Source: Actinomycetes bacterium
GTDB taxonomy: Bacteria; Actinomycetota; Acidimicrobiia; Acidimicrobiales; RAAP-2
Assembly: GCA_021794995.1 (NCBI GenBank)
Contig: JAJYPY010000002.1
Span: 1 to 59,553 of the forward strand
Length of the DNA: 59,553 nucleotides
Direction of reading: 5' to 3'
Of this stretch, positions 29,428 through 37,708 are shown in pieces. Position 1 is the stretch's first letter. Each line of letters begins with the position of its first letter. The position numbers and the translations under genes are program-made. The notes under the pieces are model-generated. The model worked only from the letters and a program-made list of their open reading frames with translations. It ran no database searches and was not told the DNA's origin.

Positions 29428-30093
29428 GTGAGCGACGGCTATCACCCCCCGGTCGAGGAGTACCTGCAGACCGTGCACTCCTTGAAGGAGGAGGGGACGC
29501 CCGCGATCCAGGCGCGAATCGCAGAGCGCCTCGGGAGGTCGGCGCCGTCGGTCTCCGAGATGCTCGACCGGCTCGTGGACGATGGCTACGTGCGACGAGA
29601 TGGGCGTGTCGTCGAGCTCACGGACAAAGGATCGGTGCTCGCCGAAAAGGTGGTCCGCAAGCACAGGCTCGCAGAGCGGCTCCTCGTCGACGTGATCGGG
29701 CTGGAGTGGTACAAGGTGCACCACGAGGCGGGCCGATGGGAGCACGTCATCTCCGACGACGTCGAAGCGCGCCTGGTGGCACTGCTCGGTGATCCCTCGA
29801 CCTGTCCGCATGGCAACCCGATTCCCGGATCGCGGAGGGAGGCGCGTCTCTGCGACGCGTACGCGCTCGCAGAGGCCGAGATGGGCGCAGAGATCCGGCT
29901 CGCGCGCATCAGCGAGGAGGTCGAGATGGATATCGACTCGCTCGCATACCTCGACGCCCACCGATTCGTCCCCGGCGCGACGGCGACGGTCGTGTCCCGC
30001 GCGCCCGACGGCACGCTGGTGCTCGACGTCGGTGGCACCACGGTGGCGCTCGGCGTGGATCTGTGCCGGCGCCTCTACGTGACCACCCGCTGA
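29428..30093 (+). CDS. DtxR/MntR-family metal-dependent repressor
   Basis: 221 residues. The winged helix has VEEYLQTVHSLKEEGTPAIQARIAERLGRSAPSVSEMLDRLVDDGYV, with the recognition helix near residues 35-50. The dimerisation/metal domain has VRKHRLAERLLVDVIGLEWYKVHHEAGRWEHVISDDVEARL and STCPHGNPIPG (Cys/His metal ligands). The C-terminal SH3-like domain (FVPGATATVVSRAPDGTLVLDVGG) is present. It senses Fe(II) or Mn(II) and would bind a palindrome near its targets. Its nearest neighbours are purine-salvage genes rather than metal transporters. Confidence 0.9.
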   Translation: MSDGYHPPVEEYLQTVHSLKEEGTPAIQARIAERLGRSAPSVSEMLDRLVDDGYVRRDGRVVELTDKGSVLAEKVVRKHRLAERLLVDVIGLEWYKVHHEAGRWEHVISDDVEARLVALLGDPSTCPHGNPIPGSRREARLCDAYALAEAEMGAEIRLARISEEVEMDIDSLAYLDAHRFVPGATATVVSRAPDGTLVLDVGGTTVALGVDLCRRLYVTTR

Positions 30094-30110
30094 CGCGACG
30101 TGACCATCCG

Positions 30111-31451
30111 GTGAGCCTGGACATGCCGCCGCCTCCAGCGGACGCGACCCGTCGTTACGTGGCAGACGCAGTCGTGACGATGAACGGCGATGCCCGGATC
30201 CTGCGCCCAGGCGCCATCGAAGTGGACGGCGACCGCCTCACGTGGGTGGGATCGCCCGACGACGCGGTCCCTGCCGCGGGAACCGACGTCGTCGCCGTCG
30301 GCGGCCTGCTCATGCCGGGCCTCGTGAACGCGCACGGACACTCGGCGATGACGTTGCTGCGCGGCGCGGGTGACGGGCTGCCGCTCGACCGGTGGCTCGC
30401 CGACGTGATCTGGCCACGCGAGGCGCGGCTGACCGCAGAGGACGTCTACTGGGGCATGCTGCTCGGCAGTGCCGAGCTCCTCCGATCCGGGGTCACCACG
30501 ACCTGCGAGCAGTACTTCCATCCGCGTGCCGTCGCGCAGGCAGCGGTCGAGTCCGGGATCCGGTGCGTCCTGACGCCGGGCATCTTCGATCTTCCCGGGG
30601 GTGGTGCGCCCGTGACGTGGCAGGACTGCTTGGACGAGGCTGCGCAGCTGCACGCGGACGTGCATGGCCGCCAGGGGCGACTGTCGATCGGCCTCGGTCC
30701 CCACTCGACGTATGCCGTGCCGGACGAAGGGCTCGCCGCGGTCGCGAAGGTGGCGACCGAGCTCGACGCGCTCGTCCACATCCACGTGGCCGAGACCCGC
30801 TCGGAGGACGACGCGGTCCGCCTGCGTCTCGGGTGCAGTGCTCCCGAGCTCCTGGCTCGCCTGGGAGTGCTGGACTGCCGCGTGCTCGCCGCGCACTCCG
30901 TATGGCTGTCCGATGGAGATCTCGACCTGTTCGGCGAGTTCGACGTCGCGGTGGCGCACTGCCCGCAGAGCAACTGCAAGCTCGGCAGCGGCGTCGCGAG
31001 CGTCCCGTCGATGCTCGAGCGAGGATTGCGCGTCGGGCTCGGTACCGATGGCCCGGCGTCCAACGACAACCTGGACCTGTGGGAGGAGATGCGGCTCGCA
31101 CCGCTGCTCGCGCGGGGGATCGCACGCGATCCCGGTGCGCTCGGGACCGCTGACGCGCTCGGACTTGCCACGCGTCTCGGAGCGGACGCCTTGCGCGTCG
31201 AGGCCGGCTCGCTCGAAGCCGGCCGTCTCGCCGACTTCATCCGGCTCGACGTGGATGACGCCGCGTTCGTGCCCGGTGTGTCGGCCGAGGACATCCTTGC
31301 GCACCTCGTGTGGGCGGCATCGAGCCGCCATGTCACCGACGTCTGGGTGGGGGGACGACAGATCGTCCGCGACCGCGCGTGCACGACGGTCGACGACGCG
31401 GGCGTACGGCGTGAGGTGTCGACCCGGGCGCGACGTCTCGCGGGCGTGTGA
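30111..31451 (+). CDS. mtaD: Amidohydrolase, MTA/S-adenosylhomocysteine deaminase-like
   Basis: About 446 residues (GTG at 30111; an ATG at 30123 is an alternative). The metal-dependent amidohydrolase motifs are GLVNAHGHSAMTLLRG (the HxH pair), HIHVAETRSE, LAAHSVWLSDGDL, VAHCPQSNCKLGSGVA and GLGTDGPASNDNLDL. This order matches MtaD, which deaminates 5'-methylthioadenosine, S-adenosylhomocysteine or adenosine to the inosine form. That product suits a phosphorylase such as the PNP encoded nearby, suggesting a deaminate-then-phosphorolyse route. It follows the DtxR gene by 17 bases and is probably co-transcribed with it. Confidence 0.85.
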   Translation: MSLDMPPPPADATRRYVADAVVTMNGDARILRPGAIEVDGDRLTWVGSPDDAVPAAGTDVVAVGGLLMPGLVNAHGHSAMTLLRGAGDGLPLDRWLADVIWPREARLTAEDVYWGMLLGSAELLRSGVTTTCEQYFHPRAVAQAAVESGIRCVLTPGIFDLPGGGAPVTWQDCLDEAAQLHADVHGRQGRLSIGLGPHSTYAVPDEGLAAVAKVATELDALVHIHVAETRSEDDAVRLRLGCSAPELLARLGVLDCRVLAAHSVWLSDGDLDLFGEFDVAVAHCPQSNCKLGSGVASVPSMLERGLRVGLGTDGPASNDNLDLWEEMRLAPLLARGIARDPGALGTADALGLATRLGADALRVEAGSLEAGRLADFIRLDVDDAAFVPGVSAEDILAHLVWAASSRHVTDVWVGGRQIVRDRACTTVDDAGVRREVSTRARRLAGV

Positions 31452-31494
31452 GGTCCGGCAGCGATCACCGGCCGGGACCGCAGTCTCGGACTCG

Positions 31495-31500
31495 TAGGAT
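31495..31500 (+). promoter_or_regulatory. TAGGAT -10 box for obgE, leaderless
   Basis: TAGGAT ends six bases before the obgE ATG, placing the transcription start on or next to the A of the start codon. Confidence 0.55.
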
Positions 31501-31506
31501 CGTGCC

Positions 31507-32919
31507 ATGTCCGGGTTCGTCGACGAGGCGCAACTGCACGCAAAGGCAGGCGACGGGGGTGCGGGTGCCGTCTCGTTCCGCCGCGAGGCCCATGTCGACC
31601 GTGGCGGACCCGACGGGGGAGACGGCGGCCGGGGCGGCGACGTCTGGCTCGTCGCCGACGAGAACCAGGCATCGCTGCTGGGCTTTCGGGATCATCCGTT
31701 CCGACGCGCGGCCGACGGGACCCACGGGTCCGGAAAGCGGCGTCACGGGCAGCGCGGGGAGGATCTGGTGGTCCGCGTGCCCATCGGTACCGTCGTGCGC
31801 GGGCCCGACGGCACGGTACGAGGTGATCTCGCAACCCCCGGTGAGCGCTGGCGGGCGGCCCAAGGAGGAAAGGGCGGCCGCGGGAACGCGCGGTTCCTGT
31901 CGAACGCGCGGCGCGCGCCGGCGTTCGCCGAGCAGGGAGAGCGCGGCGAGGAGCAGTGGTTCGATCTCGAGCTCAAGCTGATCGCAGACGTGGCTCTCGT
32001 GGGCTTCCCCAACGCCGGGAAGTCGACGCTCATCTCTGCGGTGTCCGCGGCGAGGCCGAAGATCGCCGATTATCCCTTCACGACGCTCCAGCCCCACCTC
32101 GGCGTCGTACGCCTCGGCCGACGGGACGACGACGTCGAGATGATCGTCGCGGACGTGCCCGGCCTCGTGGAGGGCGCGGCCGAGGGGCGAGGGCTCGGGC
32201 ACCGCTTCCTCCGGCACGTCGAGCGCGCGCGGGTCCTGATCGTCCTCGTCGACCTGGCCGCTGCGGACGGGACCAGCCCGTCCAAGCAGCTCGACGTCCT
32301 TCTCGGCGAGCTCGGTCGGTACCGCCCGGAGCTGGTCGCGCGCCCGAGGCTGGTGGTGGGCTCGAAGGCGGACGTTGCCGATCCGTCGCTCGTCGGACGT
32401 TCCGAGCTGGACCTCGTCATCTCGGCGGTGACCGGCGCCGGCGTCCCGGCCCTGCTCGAGCGTGCCGCAGCGCTGGTCCTCGAGAGCAGGCGCGAGGGAC
32501 ACGCCGGTGCGGCCTCCCCGGACGGGGTGGGCCCCTCTCCGGCGGCGCTCGGCCGGTCCGGCGGTGGTGGGGGCGTGGAACGGCATCGGGGCGAGATCGT
32601 CGTCCACCGTCCCCTGCCCGAGGAGCTGGTGGTCGCTCGGGTCGGCGCCCATGCGTGGTCGATCAGCGGGCGTGAGGCGCTGCGCGCCGTCAATTTCTCA
32701 GATCTCACCGACGACGCTGCCCTCGGCGAGGCAGTTCGCCGGCTGCGGCGGCTCGGCGCCGATCGCGCGCTTGCGCGTGCGGGCGCGCACGACGGTGACG
32801 AAGTGACCGTCGGCCAGGTCGCGTTCACGTGGTTCAAGGACCAGCCTGTCGAACTTCCCGAGCGCGGCCGCCCACGTGGTGCGCAGTCGCCGCGGCGCAG
32901 CCGGGGAAGGAGCCGATGA
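31507..32919 (+). CDS. obgE: Obg-family GTPase
   Basis: 470 residues with three domains. The Obg glycine-rich fold is at 1-160 (GDGGAGAVSFRREAHVDRGGPDGGDGGRGGDVWLVAD; GGKGGRGNARFLSNARRAP). The G domain has GFPNAGKSTL (about 168), the switch region FTTLQPHLGVV, DVPGLVEGA, and VGSKADVAD as the NKxD-equivalent. A C-terminal OCT domain (about 355-430: IVVHRPLPEELVVARVGAHAWSISGREALRAV) is present. It binds the 50S subunit and acts in ribosome maturation and stress control. Its stop overlaps the proB start (ATGA). Confidence 0.95.
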   Translation: MSGFVDEAQLHAKAGDGGAGAVSFRREAHVDRGGPDGGDGGRGGDVWLVADENQASLLGFRDHPFRRAADGTHGSGKRRHGQRGEDLVVRVPIGTVVRGPDGTVRGDLATPGERWRAAQGGKGGRGNARFLSNARRAPAFAEQGERGEEQWFDLELKLIADVALVGFPNAGKSTLISAVSAARPKIADYPFTTLQPHLGVVRLGRRDDDVEMIVADVPGLVEGAAEGRGLGHRFLRHVERARVLIVLVDLAAADGTSPSKQLDVLLGELGRYRPELVARPRLVVGSKADVADPSLVGRSELDLVISAVTGAGVPALLERAAALVLESRREGHAGAASPDGVGPSPAALGRSGGGGGVERHRGEIVVHRPLPEELVVARVGAHAWSISGREALRAVNFSDLTDDAALGEAVRRLRRLGADRALARAGAHDGDEVTVGQVAFTWFKDQPVELPERGRPRGAQSPRRSRGRSR

Positions 32920-34004
32920 CCCGCATCGTGGTGAAGGTGGGCTCCTCGACGGTGACCACCGATGACGGCAGAGTCGATGAGCACACGGTCATGCGGCTGT
33001 GTGAGCAGGTCGCCTCCCTCACGCGAGCCGGCTGCCAGATGGTCGTGGTGAGCTCGGGGGCCATCGCCTGCGGGTGGGCGGCGCTCGGACGGAGCGGCCC
33101 CCGCCCTGCGGACCCGGCCCTCCTCCAGGCGGTGTCCGCCGTGGGCCAGCATCGCCTCATGCACGCCTGGACCAACGGCATGGAGGCCCAGGGCATCCTC
33201 GCGGGCCAGGTCCTCCTCGCCCCCTTGGACTTCGGGCACCGACGGCAGTACCTCCATGCGCGAGAGACGGTGGACCACCTCTGGGATCTCGGCGTCGTGC
33301 CGATCGTGAACGAGAACGACGCCGTTGCCGATGACGAGATCCGCTTTGGTGACAACGACCGGCTCGCCGCCCTCGTCGCGCATCTCGTCAGGGCCGAGCT
33401 GCTCGTCCTCCTCACCGATACCCCAGGTCTTTTGAGCGCGGATCCCCGGGTGCAAGACGGATCGCTGATCGAAGAGGTCGTGGAGATCGACCATCGTCTG
33501 ATGGAGCTGGCAGGCGGTCCCGGCGCCGTCGGCAGCGGGGGCATGGCGTCCAAGCTCATGGCCGCGCGGATCGCCAGTTGGTCGGGCGTCACGACCGTCA
33601 TCGCCGACGGGAGGCGCGCGGGTGTCGTGGCGGCGGCGGTGAGGGGTGAGCCGGGAGTGGGCACCGTCTGCAGAGCCCGCCCCCAGCGGATGCACGCACG
33701 CAAGCTGTGGATTGCCTTCGCGCTGGGGTCCTCGGGGACGTTGGTGGTGGACGACGGCGCGCGCCGCGCGCTCGTCGAACACGGTCGGTCGCTGCTCCCG
33801 GCCGGCGTCCTCGAGTGCCGCGGACGGTTCGGCCCGGAGGACGCGGTGGAGATCGCAGGGAAGGACGGCTCGGTGTTCGCCAAGGGCCTCGTGCGCTACA
33901 CCTCGGAGCGGGCGGCGGAGTGGGTCGGGCGCCGAAGTGAAGAGCTTCCCGACGACCTCTCGACCGTCGCCGTGCACCGAGACGACCTGGTGCTCCTCGA
34001 ATGA
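32916..34004 (+). CDS. proB: Glutamate 5-kinase
   Basis: 362 residues from the ATG that overlaps the obgE stop and has GGAAGGAG upstream. The amino-acid kinase domain begins RIVVKVGSSTVTTDDG and has VVVSSGAIACGW, VPIVNENDAVADDEIRFGDNDRLAALVA and GGMASKLMAARIA. A C-terminal PUA domain follows (about 270-362: RKLWIAFALGSSGTLVVDDGARRAL). It performs the first step of proline synthesis (glutamate to glutamyl 5-phosphate) and is usually feedback-inhibited by proline. proA follows. Confidence 0.95.
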   Translation: MTRIVVKVGSSTVTTDDGRVDEHTVMRLCEQVASLTRAGCQMVVVSSGAIACGWAALGRSGPRPADPALLQAVSAVGQHRLMHAWTNGMEAQGILAGQVLLAPLDFGHRRQYLHARETVDHLWDLGVVPIVNENDAVADDEIRFGDNDRLAALVAHLVRAELLVLLTDTPGLLSADPRVQDGSLIEEVVEIDHRLMELAGGPGAVGSGGMASKLMAARIASWSGVTTVIADGRRAGVVAAAVRGEPGVGTVCRARPQRMHARKLWIAFALGSSGTLVVDDGARRALVEHGRSLLPAGVLECRGRFGPEDAVEIAGKDGSVFAKGLVRYTSERAAEWVGRRSEELPDDLSTVAVHRDDLVLLE

Positions 34005-34101
34005 CCAGAGTTCCGACGGACCCGAGTCGAGAGGAGCGTCGCGCTACCGGCCGCGAGCGTGTGCACTGCCCGTGCCACCGAGCCATGTCCACCGGCGCCG
34101 A

Positions 34102-34107
34102 TAGGCT
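34102..34107 (+). promoter_or_regulatory. TAGGCT -10 box for proA, leaderless
   Basis: TAGGCT ends six bases before the proA ATG. It gives proA-moxR-VWA a promoter separate from obgE-proB. Confidence 0.5.
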
Positions 34108-34113
34108 GACACG

Positions 34114-35361
34114 ATGACTTCCCAGAGCCTTGACCTGCTGGCTCGCGGGGTACGCGCCGCGTCGCGCACGCTGGCGAAGGCGCCATCTGCGACGCGTGAC
34201 GACGCACTGCGCATTGCGGCGGACCTGTTGGTGGGTGAGGGAACCGTGGTCCTCGACGCCAACCAGGGCGACCTCGAGCGCTCGAAGCTCGTCGGAATGG
34301 ATCCCGCCGCGCTCGACCGGCTGGCGCTGAGCGCGGCCAGATTGGAGCAGATGGCGGAGGGACTTCGCTCCGTTGCATCGCTTCCCGATCCGGTCGGTGA
34401 AGTCCTCGATGGTTGGGTCCGGCCGAACGGACTGCGGGTGGAGCGCGTGCGCGTGCCGCTGGGTGTCGTCGGCGTGATCTACGAGAACCGGCCGAACGTC
34501 ACGAGTGACGCGGCCGGGCTGTGCGTGAAGTCGGGCAACGCCGCCTTCCTCCGCGGCTCGGCATCGGCACTGACATCGAACCGCGCCGTCGTCGCCATCC
34601 TGCGCCGGGCCCTGGCAAAGGCCGGACTGCCGCAGGACGCGGTCGCACTGGTGGAGGACACGAGCCATGAGACGGCCGTCGAGTTCATGCGGCTCCGCGG
34701 GCTGATCGACTGTCTGGTGCCGCGGGGGGGAAGGGCCCTCATCGCGTCGCTTCTCGAGCATGCCACCGTGCCGTACGTGCTCGACGGAGACGGCAACTGC
34801 CACGTCTACGTCGACGCCTCTGCCGACCTCGATATGGCCGAGGCGATCGTGGTCAATGCCAAGATGCAGCGACCCGGCGTCTGCAACGCGGCAGAGACCC
34901 TCTTGGTCCACGCCGATGTCGCTGCCGACCTGCTCACCCGTCTCTCGCAGTCCCTCGCCGAGGTGGAGCTCGTCGCCGACGATCGGGCGCGTCGGTACCT
35001 CCCGTCCGCCTCCGCAGCCACCGAGAGCGATTTCGCGACGGAGTTCTTGGCCATGAAGCTCGCTGTCGGCGTGGTGGACGACCTCGATGGGGCGATCGAG
35101 CACATCACCCGGTACAGCTCGGGACACTCCGAGGCCATCGTGACGCGAGACGTGGAGTCCGCAGACCGGTTCGTGCGAGAGGTCGACGCGGCAGCGGTGC
35201 TCGTGAACGCCTCCACGCGGTTCGTGGACGGGAGCGAGCTCGGTCTCGGCGCGGAGGTCGGCATCTCGACGCAGAAGCTCCACGCCCGCGGTCCCATGGG
35301 CCCGCGGGAGCTGACCTGTGTGAAGTGGGTGATCCGCGGAGCCGGGCAGGTGAGGGGATGA
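34114..35361 (+). CDS. proA: Glutamate-5-semialdehyde dehydrogenase
   Basis: 415 residues. NADPH-binding and catalytic regions are recognisable: LGVVGVIYENRPNVTSDAAGLCVKSGNAAFLRGSA, VPRGGRALI, and the catalytic Cys in MQRPGVCNAAETLLVH (about residue 255). The EVGISTQKLHARGPMGPRELTCVKWVIRG ending is canonical. It reduces glutamyl phosphate to the semialdehyde for proline. Its stop overlaps the MoxR ATPase start (ATGA), an unusual partnership. Confidence 0.95.
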   Translation: MTSQSLDLLARGVRAASRTLAKAPSATRDDALRIAADLLVGEGTVVLDANQGDLERSKLVGMDPAALDRLALSAARLEQMAEGLRSVASLPDPVGEVLDGWVRPNGLRVERVRVPLGVVGVIYENRPNVTSDAAGLCVKSGNAAFLRGSASALTSNRAVVAILRRALAKAGLPQDAVALVEDTSHETAVEFMRLRGLIDCLVPRGGRALIASLLEHATVPYVLDGDGNCHVYVDASADLDMAEAIVVNAKMQRPGVCNAAETLLVHADVAADLLTRLSQSLAEVELVADDRARRYLPSASAATESDFATEFLAMKLAVGVVDDLDGAIEHITRYSSGHSEAIVTRDVESADRFVREVDAAAVLVNASTRFVDGSELGLGAEVGISTQKLHARGPMGPRELTCVKWVIRGAGQVRG

Positions 35362-36251
35362 CCGGGTCGAACGCACGGGCCGGCGAGCGCCACTTCGCGT
35401 CGATCCCGGCGGTGCGTGCCGGACTCGCCGGGGTCGACTACATCGCAGACGACCGCATTGCCGGCGTGGTGTACCTGGCGGACCGTCTGGGAAAGCCGGT
35501 GCTCGTGGAGGGACCGGCGGGCACCGGCAAGACCCAGCTGGCGAAGTCGGTCGCACAGATGGCGGGGAGCCGGCTCATCAGATTGCAGTGCTACGAGGGG
35601 CTCGACGAGTCCAAGGCCCTCTACGAGTGGAACTACCGCAAGCAGCTCCTGCGCATCCAGGCAGAGCAGTCGCCGGCATCCTGGCACGAGCTCGAAGAAG
35701 ACATCTTCTCCGAGGCGTTCCTGCTGACGCGCCCTCTCCTCGAGGCGATCAGGACGGAGGACCCGGTCGTGCTGCTGATCGACGAGATCGACCGAGTGGA
35801 GCTAGAGACGGAGGCGTTGCTGCTCGAGGTGCTCTCGGAGTACCAGGTCTCCATTCCCGAGCTCGGCACCGTGCGTGCGACGCGGGTGCCGATGGTGTTT
35901 CTCACCTCCAACAACACCCGCGAGCTGTCCGAAGCCCTGAAGCGGCGATGCCTCTACCTCCACGTCGACTATCCCGACCTCGCCCGCGAGCGGGACATCG
36001 TACGGCGTCGGGTGGACGGCATCTCAGAGGAGCTCGCCGACCAGGTGGCGCGGATCGTCCGTTCGCTCAGGACGCTCGAGCTGCGCAAGTCGCCCTCGGT
36101 GGCAGAGACCCTGGACTGGGCGCGCACGTTGGTGGTTCTTGGCGTCGAGTCGATCGACGCCGCGCAGGCACGCGAGACGCTGCACGTCCTCTTGAAGTAC
36201 CGCCAGGACATCGAGCGCGCGGCAAAGGAGCTCCTCTCCGCAGATGCTTGA
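35358..36251 (+). CDS. MoxR-type AAA+ ATPase
   Basis: 297 residues from the ATG overlapping the proA stop. Walker A is VEGPAGTGKTQLAKS (about residues 51-65), Walker B is VVLLIDEIDRVE, and sensor 1 is VFLTSNNTRELSEALKRRCLYLHVDYP with the arginine finger. This is the CoxD/MoxR subfamily that works with a CoxE-type VWA protein, encoded next with an 8-base overlap, to insert metals or remodel target complexes. No oxidase or dehydrogenase target is encoded nearby. Confidence 0.9.
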   Translation: MTGSNARAGERHFASIPAVRAGLAGVDYIADDRIAGVVYLADRLGKPVLVEGPAGTGKTQLAKSVAQMAGSRLIRLQCYEGLDESKALYEWNYRKQLLRIQAEQSPASWHELEEDIFSEAFLLTRPLLEAIRTEDPVVLLIDEIDRVELETEALLLEVLSEYQVSIPELGTVRATRVPMVFLTSNNTRELSEALKRRCLYLHVDYPDLARERDIVRRRVDGISEELADQVARIVRSLRTLELRKSPSVAETLDWARTLVVLGVESIDAAQARETLHVLLKYRQDIERAAKELLSADA

Positions 36252-37680
36252 GCTCCTGTCGGGGTTCGTCAGCGAGCTGCGGCAGTCGGGGCTCCCGGTC
36301 TCGCTGACCGAACATCTCGATGCGGCGCGTGCCGTCCAGCAGATTCCGATGGAGGATCGAGAGGCGCTGAAGTCCGCGCTCGGCGCCACGCTCGTGAAGT
36401 CGAGCGCCCACTGGCAAGCGTTCGAGACGGCCTTCGAGGTCTACTTTTCACCGCGCGTCCCGCCCGGGGCCGGGGGGACCGACGACGGGCGCGCGCACGG
36501 CTCGAGTTCGCCGCCGGGGGCTCGTCCCGGGAGCGCCGACGGCGCGGGTCCTCCTGCAGGGGGCGGTGGCACGGAGCCGATGAGCGCCCGCGAGCTCGCT
36601 GCGCTGCTCCTCCGGGCACTGCGCCAGGGAGACCGTGCGCTGGTCGCCGCCCTCGCGCGCCACGCCGTCGACCGCTACGCGTCGATGGAGCCCGGCAGGC
36701 CGGTCGGGGGTACGTACTACCTCTACCGGACGCTCCGGCACCTCGACCTGGACGGCTTGCTGGAGCAGCTGCTCGAGGCCGAGCGCAGCGAGCAGGAGCT
36801 GACCGCCCTAGAGGCGAGGCTCTTGGCCGACGAGTACCGGACGCGGATCGCACAGTTGCGCCGCGCGATCGAAGCGGAGATCCGCAGGCGCCTCGTCGTG
36901 GACCGCGGCGCACCCGCGCTGGCCAAGTCGGTCCGCAAGAACCTCCCCGAAGACGTCGATGTCATGCATGCCAACAGGGAGGAGCTCGCCGCCCTCCAGC
37001 GGACGCTCTATCCGCTCTCGCGCAAGCTGGCGGTCCGTCTCGGCCGCAAACGCCGCCATCGCCGGCGTGGACCCCTCGACTTCCGCGCGACGGTCCGCCA
37101 CTCGCTGTCGACCGGCGGCGTGCCGGTGGAGCCGCGCTTCCGACATCCCCGTCCCGCCAAGCCCGAGATCTTCGTGATCGCCGACATCTCGGGCTCTGTG
37201 GCGTCGTTCGCTCGCTTCACCCTCCACCTCGTCTACGCGATCAGCACCCAATTCTCCAGGGTGCGTAGCTTCGTGTTCGTCGACGGCATCGACGAAGTGA
37301 CGCATGTGTTCGAGCATGCGCACGACCCTGGAGTGGCGGTCCAGCGCATCACGGCGGAAGCGGACGTCGTGTGGGTGGATGGCCACTCGGACTACGGCCA
37401 CGCCCTCAGCGAGTTCGACCGGCGGTGGGGAGACGAGGTGACGTCGCGCGCCACCGTGCTGATCCTCGGTGACGCGCGGAACAATTACCACGCGTCGGGC
37501 GCGTGGGTGCTCCACCAGCTCCAGCAGCAGGCACGGCACGTCTACTGGCTGAACCCAGAACCTCGTCAGTACTGGGGATCGGGCGACTCGATCGTCGACG
37601 AGTACGCGGTGCACTGCGACGCGGTGGTCGAGTGCCGGACGCTCCGTCAGCTCGAGGAGTTCGTCACCGAGCTCGCGTGA
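36244..37680 (+). CDS. VWA-domain CoxE-like protein
   Basis: 478 residues. The N-terminal helical region starts MLELLSGFVSELRQSGLPVSLTEHLDAARAV. A Gly/Pro-rich linker (about 75-110) separates it from a helical middle. The C-terminal von Willebrand A domain has the MIDAS DISGS (about residues 315-319), VFVDGIDEVTHVF and ATVLILGDARNNYHASG. Such proteins partner with MoxR ATPases as metal-dependent adaptors. It overlaps the MoxR gene and is the last gene of proA-moxR-VWA, converging on a secreted-protein gene 28 bases away. Confidence 0.9.
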   Translation: MLELLSGFVSELRQSGLPVSLTEHLDAARAVQQIPMEDREALKSALGATLVKSSAHWQAFETAFEVYFSPRVPPGAGGTDDGRAHGSSSPPGARPGSADGAGPPAGGGGTEPMSARELAALLLRALRQGDRALVAALARHAVDRYASMEPGRPVGGTYYLYRTLRHLDLDGLLEQLLEAERSEQELTALEARLLADEYRTRIAQLRRAIEAEIRRRLVVDRGAPALAKSVRKNLPEDVDVMHANREELAALQRTLYPLSRKLAVRLGRKRRHRRRGPLDFRATVRHSLSTGGVPVEPRFRHPRPAKPEIFVIADISGSVASFARFTLHLVYAISTQFSRVRSFVFVDGIDEVTHVFEHAHDPGVAVQRITAEADVVWVDGHSDYGHALSEFDRRWGDEVTSRATVLILGDARNNYHASGAWVLHQLQQQARHVYWLNPEPRQYWGSGDSIVDEYAVHCDAVVECRTLRQLEEFVTELA

Positions 37681-37693
37681 CGATGCAGATTGG

Positions 37694-37707
37694 CGTCGAG
37701 CTCGACG
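37694..37707. terminator. Palindrome between convergent genes
   Basis: A 14-base perfect palindrome with half-site CGTCGAG in the 28-base gap between the VWA gene and the convergent secreted-protein gene. It is short for a terminator; function uncertain. Confidence 0.3.
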
Positions 37708-37708
37708 T

